DNA of 64,000 nt from Pseudisothecium myosuroides (taxonomy: Eukaryota > Streptophyta > Bryopsida > Hypnales > Lembophyllaceae): NCBI GenBank assembly GCA_951799445.1, contig OX637289.1, positions 26,536,245 through 26,600,244 of the forward strand, in the 5' to 3' direction. The notes under the pieces are model-generated. The model searched no databases. It saw only the letters and a list, made by a program, of their open reading frames with translations, and had not been told where the DNA came from. The translations under genes and the position numbers were made by a program. Positions 24,543 through 36,899 of the stretch are shown here, piece by piece. Within the stretch, counting starts at the first letter, position 1, and every line of letters starts with the position of its first letter.

Positions 24543-27295
24543 GGTAAAGAATAAACAACAAACATTGAAAGATTCAAAGAAAAATGTGGGGTTTGTATTG
24601 AAAACATTAGTCTACACGCAATTATAAATTGATGTGGCAAAAGAAAAAGGTGGCAAATAGAAGACAATTAATGGCTCTAATTGCAACAAGCCCAAACAAC
24701 AAAAACTAAGGTGATGGTGCCAACAATTACTTTTTCAATGGATTTTAGGATTACAAGAAAATCCAATTCCTTCAATCAATAATGTCTCTATTTGCTATCA
24801 ATTCATTGTCAAACTTACAACTTTTTTTCACTACACATATTCATATGACTACATATAATCATCTCTCTAATGCATTTGAAATTAAATCAAGAATATATAT
24901 TTGATTGTCATAATCTATTTATTAAAAAATTGGGATTCTGAAAGATTTTAATTGAAAAATATGAATTTTTAAAATTCCTCTATTAAAAAAGTTTTTATTG
25001 TAAATGAAACAAATATTTTATTTTTAGAGATAGTTGACAAATTGTGGCTCAAAATCAAGTTTGTCTTTGAAAATTATATTTAAATCTAGGTATATTTTAA
25101 ATGAAAACAAAATTTAGATCAACTTGATTTATATGTGGCTTTGCTTTTGGATTCAAGCTTGTGTAATAAAAAATTGTACAACTTTGTTATTGTATGCACC
25201 ATTTTGGCACTATATACGGGAAGTATACCTCTGAGTCACTAGTACCTACTTCCTAAAATCAAAAATTTGGAAAAGAAAATCAAGGTAGAAGGAATAGAAG
25301 AAAATGACAAAATTAGGTTGCATGTCTTTCTAGTTACAAAGGAAAACTAGTTATGAAGGGGGAAAAAAATCAAAGAAGATACAACCAAAGTAAGAAATAC
25401 ACAATTAGAGGAACGTAGAAGAAAAGCGCTTATTTGATTTGTACCAACATGGGCTCAAAAGAAAAAAAAATAAGGCAGAGATTAAATTAACAAGAGAAAG
25501 GAGAGATGTGCAAGACATTCATGTCTAGCTTCTAGAGGGAAGAAGATCATGGTACAAGTGGAAACTTTTAGAGATCAAAAGCTTCGAGAAGGGGGAAAAT
25601 TTAACAACAAGGATTTCAATGAAAATGGAAATACAATGGGGTCAAAAAGAGAATCTAAATATATAATATTTTTTTCAATAAGAATACAATTAGTAGTTAA
25701 ATATCTAATAAACCAATTCCAACACAATTATTGAAAATATCAATAGTATTATTTTTGAATCATTTGGCCTACTCTACAATATACATTGGTCACCTACGAT
25801 ACACACTTTACGTGTTTGTAAATTTTATTGAATAACAAAAATGTACATAGTAAAAAGTCCAAAGGGACCTAAAAAATAAATAAAAAATTAAGTCTTGACT
25901 GTAGTAGTCATGTTAGATTTTTTGAATACAAAGAAGTCCAAATCACCCGAGAAACATGTTCTCCAAATTGTTCTTGCCTAGGTCTCAAATTTTTTTATCA
26001 CAAACTTGATTACAATCAATTATGAATGGAGTTTGACTTCCCTAAAATGAATATGACTAACTAGTTAAGTTGCCTTAGATGTAAAGACATGTTTTTTTCT
26101 AGTGTAGTTGAATTGCAAGGTGATGTCACCTAGCTAACATTTGTCGATTATCATTGTGCACACCTCAATCAAATTTCTTAACTTCACAAATGCCAAGTTT
26201 TAGACGCCTTCTAGGAGCTATAGCACTACATTTGTCAAATTTTTTTAAGATGGAATGAACATTCTTGGATATATAAACCAACTAACTAATCTATAAAGGT
26301 CACAAACGTTTGTCAATAGTATAATTACTTCATTTGTTATTTCAATGCCATCAGCCATTGCTATGAACAAAGGATTTGAAATTAGAATGGCTAAGAAATT
26401 TTGGATGTGAAAAAAAAATGTTTCATTTTCTTCATATTATAAAACACTATGGAGAGAAAAATATCTAGAAAGGTACAAAATAGCATCACTTTTTAAGGAC
26501 AGAGTTTTTCTAACCCACTCCTTGATAGGATGAATGACCAAAAATATTTGATGAAGTTATTAGCAAACTCAAGAAAAATATAATCCAAATGTTTTGTAAT
26601 TTTCTAACACTCAAGTAATATTTTACAAACTTTTAAAATTAAAAATATAGGGTACCCTATACTTAAGCTTAGAAGGAAGTCAAGGACATTTTATGTCCTA
26701 TGAATGGTCAAACAAGCTTTGTGCATATTGAAGAATATATGCAACTTCACCTTTCATGCAATATCCACATCATTGACTTAAGCTCAAAACATTTTAGTTG
26801 TTTCTAGATTTTATATAAGGTAGTTTATCACAAAAATGGTACACTATATACAATAGTGTATTTCAATACTTTAAGCTTTTCCTCTTAAAACTTGATTTTG
26901 ATATTCAAAATGATTCTTTTTGTTTTTGAAAAAAACTAGGAAAATGAAGCTTCTAATGTATAATTTTTGTACACTTATAAAATTTTCTAAATTTTCTAAA
27001 TAAAGCATTTCATTGAAGTTTAAAGTTGAAGATCTATAACCAAGTTTCCAAATATGGAGTGAAATTTTTTTTTTATTACAATATTCTACATTATAATATA
27101 CTACACGGTCATAGGCTCTGTCTTTTTAGGAGTGAACACTAGATTCACCTTGAAGCATAAAATGTCTCAACTTTCATTAATTGCTTCAGAATTTTTTTGG
27201 TGGTTTTGAGTCTTGGAAGTATTCATTCAAGGCTATTCTTTGATGTCAGAGAACAAAAAGTGTTGCAATTAGATGTTGCTATTTTATAGTATGGA
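24543..27295. other. AT-rich spacer, no gene seen
   Basis: 2.75 kb of very AT-rich sequence with purine-rich tracts (25260-25700). No supported exon or delimited element. Confidence 0.4.
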
Positions 27296-29568
27296 TTAAC
27301 TCCTACAGATTCATGACTATGTTTTGCTAAAAAAATACTTCAAAATTGTCATTTCTAGTGAAAAGAACTACAATTAAAACAAACAATTTTTTTTCTATGA
27401 TCAACCGTAAGATCTTGCACAATACTAATATAAAAATGTGTAGAAAAAGTTTCATACACTTTGACTATATAGATTGTACGATATGAGTGTTCAAAAAAAA
27501 AAAATCCACCTTGCTTATCTAGGTTTTCAAACTTTGAATCCCCTTAAGTTAATTCTTTTGCACTAAATAGATATGAAATTTAAATATAAATTTTGAAAAA
27601 TTGAGTTATAAATCTAGGAAAAAAATTCAAAAAAATATTAATAATTTTCATTCTTTAGGAAATTGTTCTTTCTAGCCTTTTCAAAACTAGCTAGATTTCG
27701 CTTGGTTTCTACCAAAAAATATCATGTGCTAAATCTATATTGCAAAAAAGACCCCCAAAATTAAAATTTTAGCAGCCACATCCTTGCCGTCAAAATTGCA
27801 AGGAACAGGGTTTGGAGGCACTACTCCATTTGTTGTAGTTTAGTATGCTTCTCGATCAATGTTTCTAGGGTTTGCATTAATGTCTCTGTACGTTGTCGTT
27901 TGAAATTGATTCCCTCCTCTTGTAGCGCCGCATCTTTCAAAATTTCGGAAGCGCCACTTCCTTACTTTTCTTCACTTCCATAGTGTTGTGAAAATCCTGG
28001 AGGTGCACTGAAAATCTCTTGCTTTCACTACATTGTGGAAGTGGAGGCTGCTTTTCAATGTGGTGCATACAACTGTTGGAATTTGAAAATTTGCAGAATA
28101 GTGAATTGGCAATGGTGGTGTAGTCCGGCTTCAACAGCACCAGTGATTTCAAGGTAACTGATATTTATCTTTCCTTCTTCTTGCTGTATTCTCTTGCTGT
28201 TGATTGATCTTGCGTGAGTTTGGGAGTTCTTGTTCATTTCCTTTGTTTGCTCAATTCAAGGAGTTTGTGATCAATGTTTTGCTTTATTTTATTTTCAATA
28301 TTTTTTTCATTGTTTCTGCATGGCATTTGATTACCTGTGAGTGCTACAGCAGGTCCATTTGCGGAGTGTCTACTTGCAGGAATGTAGTTCTCCGTTTGCA
28401 GGAGCATGGTGTTTTTTTTTGGGTCGTCATTTTCTTCCTTGTGAATGAACTTCAAACTGAATGAGCTTCTAACTGAATGTGCTTGAAACTCCTTGTGCTG
28501 GAATGTGGATATAGAAAGTGAACGTGCTTGAATGTGCTTGGAACTTCTTGTACTTCAATGTGCAAAAATCTGAATTTGCTTCAAACTGCGATGTTCTATT
28601 CTTATTCAGAAGATTAGAAATCTCTGGGAATGCTGAATGCTGAATGTTGATCACTACTCAATGTGCATTTGATTATTTGTCAGCTCCAATTGTATTTGAA
28701 TGTGCATTTTACAAGAAAATCATTTAACATTTCTACTAAAATACATATGCATTTATGAAGATTTCAAAGGAACATTTGTTTGGCCTTAGAAAAAAAATTG
28801 TCGTTATTTGGCATATTGTTCTCTCACTTAGCAATTGTAGCCACATGGAATGAGGAAAAGTAGCCTTCTGTCATGCACTAAATTTTACCACATGTCGCAA
28901 TTTGTACTCTACCACAAAAAAAAATTATAAAAAATTATACATTTCCCACTTGAATTTACCTCCATGTTTTCACCAAAAAAATTGGGTGTTGCAAAAATAG
29001 CTCCCTAACAAGCACAAGTATAGCCTTTTGGCGAAATACCTTAAACATGTTCTGGGAACACTAGTTCTTTCATTCTTTAGAAGTAGGAATTAAATTAAAT
29101 TGAAAATTAAATTGTTAATAGTTCTTAAATGGAATTAAAATATGTCAATCCTAATTGTCAAAATATTGTAGCATCTACACCATGTGGATGATTAAGTTTA
29201 GAAAAAATATAACAATTCAATTCACAAACAAATCCAATAAATTATTTTTTCAAGAAAATGTTGTAATTGCCTACAAAACAAGTCTTGTCCAAATGAAATG
29301 AACCGAAGCTTCTTAAGAGAAAATTAGTGTATTGTATATGGAAGAAAATGATTTTGAATTTTTATATTTTTTTTTGTTGTCCAAAGTCAAGCATTTTATG
29401 CTTAAGAAGGCAAAACTTTTTATTTCTAGTACCAAATGAAATAAAAACTACCCCCCTTAAAAATAGTACATTCCTTGACCTCCAAAAAAAATTTCAAATT
29501 TGACATCATAGGAACCTCCCCCCAATTCTACAAAAAACAATCCTAGACTTTGAATTTTTAGGAATTAA
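27296..29568. mobile_element. Old TTAA element split by a ~1.4 kb insertion
   Basis: TTAA at 27296-27299 followed by CTCCTACAGATTC; TTAA at 29565-29568 preceded, reading inward, by TTCCTAAAAATTC. The left part (27296 to about 27665) keeps the family blocks 'ccgtaagatcttgca' and 'tatagattgtacgatat'. The right part (about 29080-29568) keeps 'cctacaaaacaagtcttgtc', 'aaatgaaatgaaccgaagct' and 'cataggaacc'. Order and spacing match 17286-18203, with about 1.4 kb of unrelated sequence in the middle. Confidence 0.65.
27670..29067. other. Insert of gene-like sequence within the old TTAA element
   Basis: 27775-28160 is less AT-rich than its surroundings and looks like transcribed leader or exon sequence, ending in a consensus donor (AAG|gtaactg at 28153). 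After it comes T-rich, intron-like DNA to about 28450. No open frame with a recognised product. The boundaries with the host element are approximate. It may be a captured gene fragment or an unrelated insertion. Confidence 0.35.
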
Positions 29569-29712
29569 CCTTGAAAGGACAAGATCTATCACCAAGATAT
29601 GTTGTCAAAAATGATCTAATTTTTAGACCAATAAGTGCATTTTTCATTTCTACAATGATCTTAAAAATCATCCATTGGCCACTTTTGGGCGAGAGCATCC
29701 TTACAAGGTTAA
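29565..29712. mobile_element. Small TTAA-flanked inverted-end element, 148 bp
   Basis: TTAA at 29565-29568 and 29709-29712. Left end CCTTGAAAGGA, right end inward CCTTGTAAGGA, 10 of 11 identical. It shares its left TTAA with the right TTAA of the preceding old element. The ends differ from the CCCC consensus, so assignment to the same family is tentative. Confidence 0.45.
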
Positions 29713-29822
29713 AGCATTCTTGACTTTATAAAAATTCAATTTGTTTTAAATAAGGTCAAATTATATTATTAATAAGCAAGAACTTTAATATTTTACTAAA
29801 ATTACTCATGCACACAACAAAC

Positions 29823-29865
29823 TTAACGCCTCAGCAATCCAATGTCCAATTCTGGATAACAAACA
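29823..29865. mobile_element. Solitary TTAA element end
   Basis: TTAACGCCTCAGCAATCCAA followed by 'tgtccaattctgga', matching the solitary end at 3543. No opposite end found. Confidence 0.35.
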
Positions 29866-30035
29866 AATTAAAATTGTCGTTTTCATTTTCAATATTACGT
29901 GGATGAAAGTCATCCTAATTTGTGGAGATACTTTATCAAGTTGTTGTCCTATCTAATGGTTGGATTTGGTGTAACCAAAATATATATTTTTCTTAAATTA
30001 CAAATGTGAAAGTATGTCAAGTAGTTAACCAAGCC

Positions 30036-30131
30036 AAAATTGCATTGACGGGCTTGGCCATTTTGTATGTGATTTTTTTTAGTACAATGGGTTTTCCATT
30101 TGTTAAAAAAAAAAAAAAAAATTGCATTGAC
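30036..30131 (+). mobile_element. Very short 5'-truncated LINE copy with poly(A) and 14-bp target duplication
   Basis: AAAATTGCATTGAC occurs at 30036-30049 and again at 30118-30131. Between them are only 68 bases ending in 'ccatttgtt' and a poly(A) run. That tail matches the end of the LINE remnant at 45517-45970 ('ccatttgttaaaa'). Extreme 5' truncation with a long target duplication is typical of target-primed reverse transcription. Confidence 0.75.
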
Positions 30132-30572
30132 TCTAGTTCAAAATTGGATTTGCAAAAATGAGGTCTTAGATTTAAAAAACACAAAGATTTCAAAAAACCA
30201 CCATGTCAAGAGAACCTCATTTCAAATCCATTCCAAAAAATAGTACTCAAAAAATGATACATAGTAATATTTTGCTTGCAATTAAATTTAGAAGGAATTT
30301 TGAAATTTTCTTTTCAAAATTTAGAAAAAAATATATATTGGTGATAGCAATGATGAATCTAACCATATAGTTGGAATCTATAACTCAACTTTTATTTGTA
30401 TATCTTTTCCAAAATATTCTTCCAAATAGCACTTTATAATGATTTTTTCCAAATCATCAATTCTGTAGGACACTCTGCACAATGGGGGTAATGAAAGTGA
30501 AGTGTATTGCTAAATTATATGTATATTTAATGTATCTACAAGATATACTTGACTAATCCTGGTGATGTCCAC

Positions 30573-31372
30573 TTAACCCCTAAATGCCCAAGCTTTTGCA
30601 AGAGTGTTTTGACTATGAAAAAAGTGCATGGGCTTATAGTTAACCCCAATGAAGCAAATTGTATTTTTTTCAAAATCTAACCGTATAGATGTTTGAAGAG
30701 CTTGATTATTAGTATGCATACCAATTTTGAGTGCAAAATTGCATAGGAGTTGTGAGATTATAACAAGAGAAATGTATGCTTTCTATTTTTAGTATGCTGC
30801 CATGTTTTAGAAATTTGCATATAAAAGTTTTTTGAGATGGGAAGTGACATGAATGACAACAAATAATGTTAGCACACTAAAATGCACTTTCAAAAAACTT
30901 AATTTCACATGAAAAGCTATCAAACTTATCACACAATCCACCTTGCAATTGGTGAAATGCAATTTTTTTTATAAGTATAAATTGCAAATAACTCCAAATC
31001 AACACTTGCATGTTTAAATTTTCAATGGTGAAAATCATGAAAACACTTTACTCTTTCCATTGGGACCATTTTCAAAGCAAATGGGTAAGTACAAGTTTTT
31101 AGATCTCAAATCAAGTGAAATTGGCAAAAGTTGGGAAATGAAGTAAAATTAGGAAATTTTACTCTTCCACTTTGGGACATATATGGCTTTGAAGACCTCT
31201 CAAAAATCAAATGTTTACCTTTTGCAGTGAAAAATGAAAGTTTTCAATAGTTAACCCTAAAAACTGCCCGAAAAAAAATTTAAAACGGTCAAACGAATTT
31301 AACTACCCATACCAAAATGAGCCTGAAATTTCAGCTCGACCATATATGGTCGCTGAGGCAGTTAAGGGTTAA
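30573..31372. mobile_element. piggyBac-like TTAA element, 800 bp, diverged
   Basis: TTAA at 30573-30576 and 31369-31372. Left end CCCCTAAATGCCC; right end inward CCCTTAACTGCC. The interior is AT-rich and differs from the 930-bp group, so it is another subfamily. No coding capacity. The right TTAA overlaps the TA flank of the next element. Confidence 0.7.
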
Positions 31373-31667
31373 GGGAGGGGGCTGTAAAAGTGACCTGTCT
31401 CCAAAAGCGATTTGGTACATTTTACCTCTAACATGTACCAGAAGTGTACATTTCAGGAGGGGGTCGCTTGTAGAAACCACTGTGTTTTCAACTTCAAAAA
31501 CTCATAACTAATTCCATGAAGGTCCAAGAAATATGAAACGACTTGGGTTAAATGCCAATTCCATTTTTCTTACCACGAAAATTTACTGAAAATTGTTTTA
31601 ATGAGTTTAGCTTCTCCCAAATATGCAATCAGCTCTTAAAGGGTTGCTTTTACAGCCCCCTCCCTTA
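31370..31667. mobile_element. TA-flanked MITE with AGGGAGGGGGCTGTAAAAG ends, 298 bp
   Basis: TA at 31370-31371 and 31666-31667. Left end AGGGAGGGGGCTGTAAAAG; right end inward reads the same 19 bases. No coding capacity. It abuts the TTAA element to its left, with TA lying inside the TTAA. Confidence 0.85.
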
Positions 31668-32507
31668 CGACATCCACCATAAAAAAGCAGTGAATATTAT
31701 CTCGTAATACACTGGTACAGTATAAAAGGGCCAAAGCACTATTTTGGGAGGAAAAAGAGAAACTTTGCTACATCTGAACACACGGGAAGAGTTCATACGG
31801 CAAAGCCACCGACGTACCGACGTACCGACGATTCCACTGGCAGAGGATGAGTTCAGGAAATATCAGACGCCAAAGAGGACAAGTGACGCCAAACCTGCAC
31901 GTATACAGTAAAACCTGGTAACGCGTCCTCGTTGTGGACGTCACCAATCTTATTGCAAATCTTCATCTAACAGAGGAAGTCGATAAAAGCGAGGGAAAGA
32001 CAGTTTCCCATTCTGGCCATGGATGATGCACACAGGTTGCGCATACCACGGGAATCCGAGGGAACCTACAATTAACAGATGCTTTCTAGTAATCTGCATA
32101 AATATTCACGCTTGAGCCACGCCTGATAATATCACCTTTGGAGATTTTAATAATCATCCAATGCACTACATGAGTTTGATACAGCTACAGAGAAATCAAA
32201 CTCTGGAGTTGAGAGTATCGAGCTACTTTCCTAACGAAAACTACAGTAGAACGTTTGCGCACACTAGTCCTAGAACAACATCAACTCCATCCTGCATTCC
32301 AAGTGGTGTTAAAGATCATGGAATGCAACTAGAATGGAGTAGAAATGTGATCACGCTACTTCAAGAACGTGGTGAACACTCATAAAATCTAAGGTGCTGC
32401 TGGAGCATGTCGCTACCAGATGTTACTCACTAATTAGACCCAAAAAGGTCAGCCAGACGCACATGTACTTATTGTCATGTGTTAAAGCAACCGCTTAGCT
32501 CGAATTT
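31668..32507. other. Likely 3' flank of the minus-strand gene
   Basis: Less AT-rich than the repeat-filled DNA to the left; a 'tataaaag' motif lies at 31721. It may contain the 3' UTR of the gene ending at 32508. No element was found. Confidence 0.3.
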
Positions 32508-32630
32508 TTAACCACACCCATGCATATGTCGTTTCTCATCACCCAACAGCTCACATTGTTGCCTTCTGGAAGCTTCAACACTCACATGCCGCTGAAACTC
32601 CGCGTCGTCGATCGAGCTGTGCACAGGGTT
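32508..32630 (-). CDS. Probable last coding exon of an unidentified minus-strand gene
   Basis: Read on the minus strand, an acceptor (tttcatatcag) at 32631 is followed by 40 open codons and TAA at 32508-32510. The sequence begins NPVHSSIDDAEFQRHVSVEA and continues with a charged, Arg/Gln-rich tail ending HMHGCG. The composition is protein-like and unlike the AT-rich noise around it. I do not recognise the family. Upstream on the same strand are further exon-like pieces: FHLRNEHIYPCSIMSR (near 33370), KHINQTELLLQRNF (near 33250), and hydrophobic pieces at about 34550-35080 and 35750-35900 such as VTGIVLIVHFSELDDKK. Together they suggest a multi-pass membrane protein, but I could not chain the exons in frame. 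The call is low confidence. Confidence 0.35.
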   Translation of the reverse strand, partial: NPVHSSIDDAEFQRHVSVEASRRQQCELLGDEKRHMHGCG

Positions 32631-35600
32631 CTGATATGAAAACACAGGGACAAGAGGTTCTCAGCAGGTATTAAATTTCGCTCTTTTCAGAAAACAATTT
32701 GCTCATTATAAATGCAAGGACAGCTAATGCCACGTACAAAGAATTAACGAGGAAGGAAGACTGCGTAATGGGTACCTGGCATAACTTGAAAAGTTGTGAA
32801 ATGTTCACCGAGCTGGGGCTGATGCACGTTAACCTTGTGCTGCGCGAGTCCTCTACAGACCTAAAGATTTATGCCACAAAGACCCATTAATTCCCAGTTT
32901 AAACGTAACTATTTATGACATAATTATATCTCACCCGTCCAAATATCCTCTCGAACCCTGATCACGTTCCAAATTTATGCAGAATAAAATGAGAATTGCA
33001 GCGGACACTAGTCCAAACGAATCGAACTCTTCTACCCTTGCCATCTCAGCAGACAACTACAATTCAATCACTATCACAAACGGAACTAGAGGAAGACATG
33101 CCCTGAAGGTGAACAAATCAACTCTGTTATGGTGTAAACCGTCTAAAAATGATTCTTGAGAGGGCTATACCGAAATTGCATTGGGTACCAAAACACAAAA
33201 TACCTACTAAGGCCTGAGAAATTCCTCTGCAGCAACAGTTCTGTCTGATTAATGTGCTTCTATACATATCATTTGATCCGCGACAGACAATTGTTCTGAT
33301 CGAGAAGAACCAAGCAGATACTAGACGTACCTGGACATTATGGAGCACGGGTAAATATGCTCATTTCTGAGATGAAACTCTGAAATCAAACAGGATTCAT
33401 GGTCGAAAATGTAGCCCGAAGAGAAAGACGGCCCCCTACAGGCTAAAGAGATATAGTGGCCACCCATATTGCAATCCACAGTATTTCGATGGCTCGCAAA
33501 TTCATCTGGCGGTTAGTAGGACGACAAGGGGAACCACCTTAAAGGTGAAGTGCCAACTTCATCTGAATCTTCACCAACAGTAAAAGGTGAACAGGAAGAG
33601 TACGATTGTTACCAACGGTATCTTTCTGCAGAGAGAGCGTGAGGCGAAAAGCCCAGGCCCGATTGCAGTAGGATTCCAATAATTGTCTCAGCATGATGAT
33701 GAGCATTATGGACTCAAAATAAGGGAGAAACAAAATCGTCGACTCGCCGCAATCTGATCCAATTCCTTAAAGTTGAAGAAACAGGCGACAGAGAGGAAGA
33801 GGAAAGGTTCCAAAAGAGTGAGGTACTACAGATAACTGCACGAGCCATGGTCCAGGGCTTAGCAGAAATAGTCCCGCATGCACACGTACAGAAACGTGGA
33901 AACCTGACTTCTTTCTGGCAAGAAGATTACGTGCGGAAGAACCCAAATCTAGTAAACTGACATTAGGATACTAAATGATTTAGTTCTCCCAACGTCGACA
34001 GACGAAGCGTCTGTTTGTCCTCTCCTCAAGTCTGTGGACCTGGAACAGGACTCGTGCGGACTGCATGACAGTTGCAATCAACAACTCAATCAGATTCCAT
34101 GTCTGCGATGACTAAGCTGACGTAATGCTGTAGACACTTCTCAAGCGACATCTTTCCATGTGTGCTTGTGGAATATGTACCTAATCACGATCTCCTTCGG
34201 TTATTAGGCAATAGGCATTATCCATATCGAAGCATCTGCTTGTCTCCTCTTCTGTTGAACATCACGAAATATCTCAATATGGCAATTGTACTACCTCCAT
34301 GGATGGCCCGCGAGGTGAGTAATGAGGCTCTTCTTGAGATATGCCAATTCAGTAGCATTTGCATCTAGTAGTGCACTAATCAGCAGCAGGACTTGCCACT
34401 CACAAATGCCTTTCTCTCGATAATGAGACCTTTAATGCAGTTCTCATTCGAAAATCACCAATCGACTACGCAGGGGAAGGGTAAATTCTAACGAATCCAA
34501 AATGAACTTAGATTCATTTTGAGTTTGAACTTCATTCGGCACATAGTTAGGTTAAACATGTTTCCAGTTCCAAGTACGATGCACCGATTGTCGTTTTCCT
34601 TTCGACTGCAGAGGAAAACACCATACAGGCGGGCCAGATTGCATTAGATAAGCATCCTTCATGAGGGGGCAGTGGAGTAAAGTCGATATTGGCTAGCTCG
34701 AGCGCAGGAATATTTTTTTGGTCTCCGTTGAAAATCCAGAAGAAGGCGCTAGGAAGAGGCCCGTCCCTTTCGGCCGCAGCCAAAGGATGAATAAGAATCC
34801 CTGGCAAGAGCAATACGTCAATTATCAGCCTCAATTCTAGACGAAAATATGGATGCAGGACACTATAAAACTTCATAACCATTCCGCTAAGAGCTCCAAA
34901 TAGTACGAAGAAGAAGAAAAGGAATCTCAAGATTAAGAGTCGTCAAGCTTGCAACCGTATAAATAATGAGCAAAATGGCACAAATCGCATTAATACCAAT
35001 GAGACAGAACGAACTAATAATATTAATTAGGATAGTAACACCTAGAGAAGCGATAAGGAACGCGCGTCTTAGCCGAAGACACAAACGTGTGGACATTGAG
35101 ACTGAGAAGTCATTACACTCACTATTAGAACATCTTTGTACACCGCATCTCGATCGCCCGTCTCAGACTGGACCTAAACTACTTGAGGAGTACAGTCGCA
35201 AACTTAAGAATCATAAAGAACGTGTTAACGCAAGCGTATAGAACTGCACTCTATCCAAATTTTGACGCAGCATTAACCAGTCCGGATAAACTGAGCACGG
35301 AACAGAAGCAATCATTGTGCAGACACCACGTGCATTTCCGGAATAACTGTGCGCTAGAATCGTCGCATTTGTAGCATGCATCGTCCATAGTCACACGCAG
35401 AACAAGCGAAATTGTTCTGGCACCGAGGTAGTGATAGATGATGTTCCTAAACCAGAATATGATTGAAATCCTACCAAAAAAAAGGTCACTACTTGCTAAC
35501 ATGATCGCATAATCTTTTTTTGAGAGAATTTCTGAGAATCAAAGCCACCGGTCAAACCGACAAAAAAAATATAACAACGATAATAATGGACTTAGAAACC

Positions 35601-36467
35601 GTAACCCGGCATCGTACTTCTCAATAAGAGTACTCCGAAGGATGGACACGGACAGAACAGCACATTCCACCCAATAGCACTCACACGTGCAAGGTATAAG
35701 CTCAATAAATGGTAGTTCGTGGATACACTTACACCAGCAAGTGAAGCCACCAGAAGAAGAAACTGCTTAAAAAGACAGTAAGAAGGTGTCAAGCCTTCAG
35801 AGATACGCTTAGTTTCGTGAGCATGAATGTGACCTCTAACTTACTTCTTGTCGTCAAGTTCAGAAAAGTGAACAATGAGGACAATGCCAGTCACCTAGAT
35901 ACTTGAAAAGCAAATCGTACTCTAATATAATGGCAAAACGCGATACGCAGCTCTGCGTCACTAGAATTCACTAAACTGGCGCGAAGGAATCCTGCTAATG
36001 TAATCTAAGAACCAATACAACGTTCACGGAGGCGCAGCAGCCTTCCAAGTCTTACGAACTAGAAGCATTGCATTTCTGACACGAGTGCTCCAACCACCGA
36101 AATTCCTCATTCGCCTCCTACACGCCAGTCTCCCAGCACAGGGGAGATATCGAATCTTCCCAGTAATTCAGTCCCTGTTCATCCCATCGCACGAGATTCT
36201 AAGTGGCTACTACACGGGAGTACACAACACCTTCACAGAAGCGTGAGCTGCAAAGCTCGCTACAACGATCGGACCACAAGAACAACAACAAAATCTCAAC
36301 ATTACCGCGCGCAAGAAAGCAAGAAAGTCCTCGAGCCGCAGCCTCGCAACCGAATTCCCTATCCCATTCTCCTCGTAAATTCATAAATCATCAATAATCA
36401 GCGCTCCTCGTATACTTCCGACCGGAAAAAAGAGCCACGCGCGAAGGAGCGAGCGCTCCTCCCGCGC
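32631..36467 (-). other. Introns and unassigned exons of the probable minus-strand gene
   Basis: About 3.8 kb, less AT-rich than the flanking DNA and free of the TTAA and TA elements found on both sides, which fits a transcribed unit under constraint. Several minus-strand stretches lie between good acceptor and donor sites, for example a piece beginning after 'gtatctag' near 35893 and ending at a gtaagt donor near 35845, and one starting after a 'ctcttgccag' acceptor near 34805. Which of these are real exons cannot be settled here. Confidence 0.3.
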
Positions 36468-36860
36468 TCAAAATTTTGGCCTTTCATCGCCAATTTTGGC
36501 ACAAGAAAGGCCGACCGACCGTGCGAAGCGCCTTTCAAGAGAAGGGAGAAGGCGGAAGCTCATGTAAACTGGAATCGAAGGAAGACTTGCGCGGATAATG
36601 GCATCCGCCCGTCTGCCAGCATCTCGCTGCACCAGCGACGCGACGCGCGCGATGGCAAGAACGGAAGACGCGCAGACGACAACCAAAACGCAGGAGGGGA
36701 CACCACTGGGGTGCCAGGCGGGGCCGGATGGCTTCCGGACGGGCTGGGCTGGGCTGCGCTTCTGGACCCGGCCCGAGATGCGGGGCGTCAGTGGGAGCTG
36801 TGGAGTCACGGGTGGTGGCCTGCTTTGTCTCCCACATCATTTCAACATCGCCTAAGATTC
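36468..36860 (-). promoter_or_regulatory. GC-rich promoter/leader region of the minus-strand gene
   Basis: The most GC-rich stretch in the window, with many CpG. It lies at the upstream end of the repeat-free block and before strongly AT-rich DNA at 36900. It has open frames on both strands because stop codons are rare in such sequence; none is recognised. Best explained as promoter plus 5' leader. Confidence 0.35.
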
Positions 36861-36899
36861 CCTTTGCAGGGCGACAGTGCCGGTGTATTTTTTCGCTGA

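Noticed and set aside
27646..29080. 'tttcattctttag' on both sides of the insert in the old TTAA element as a 13-bp target duplication
   Set aside because: The host element itself contains 'cattctttt' at this place and continues past the left copy, so the match is partly native sequence and the insert borders do not coincide with it.
31919..31990. TACAGTAAAACCTGG, resembling an Emigrant/pogo terminus
   Set aside because: No matching inverted end or second TA could be found nearby, and the similarity stops after about 13 bases.
34547..34930. Minus-strand open frame of 127 codons
   Set aside because: As one continuous protein it is unconvincing: it begins at a TTG inside a hydrophobic run and fits better as one or two exons with an acceptor near 34805. 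Kept only as part of the unidentified gene block.
36468..36855. Open frames on both strands in the GC-rich patch
   Set aside because: GC-rich sequence lacks stop codons by chance; no conserved domain on either strand. Treated as promoter/leader.
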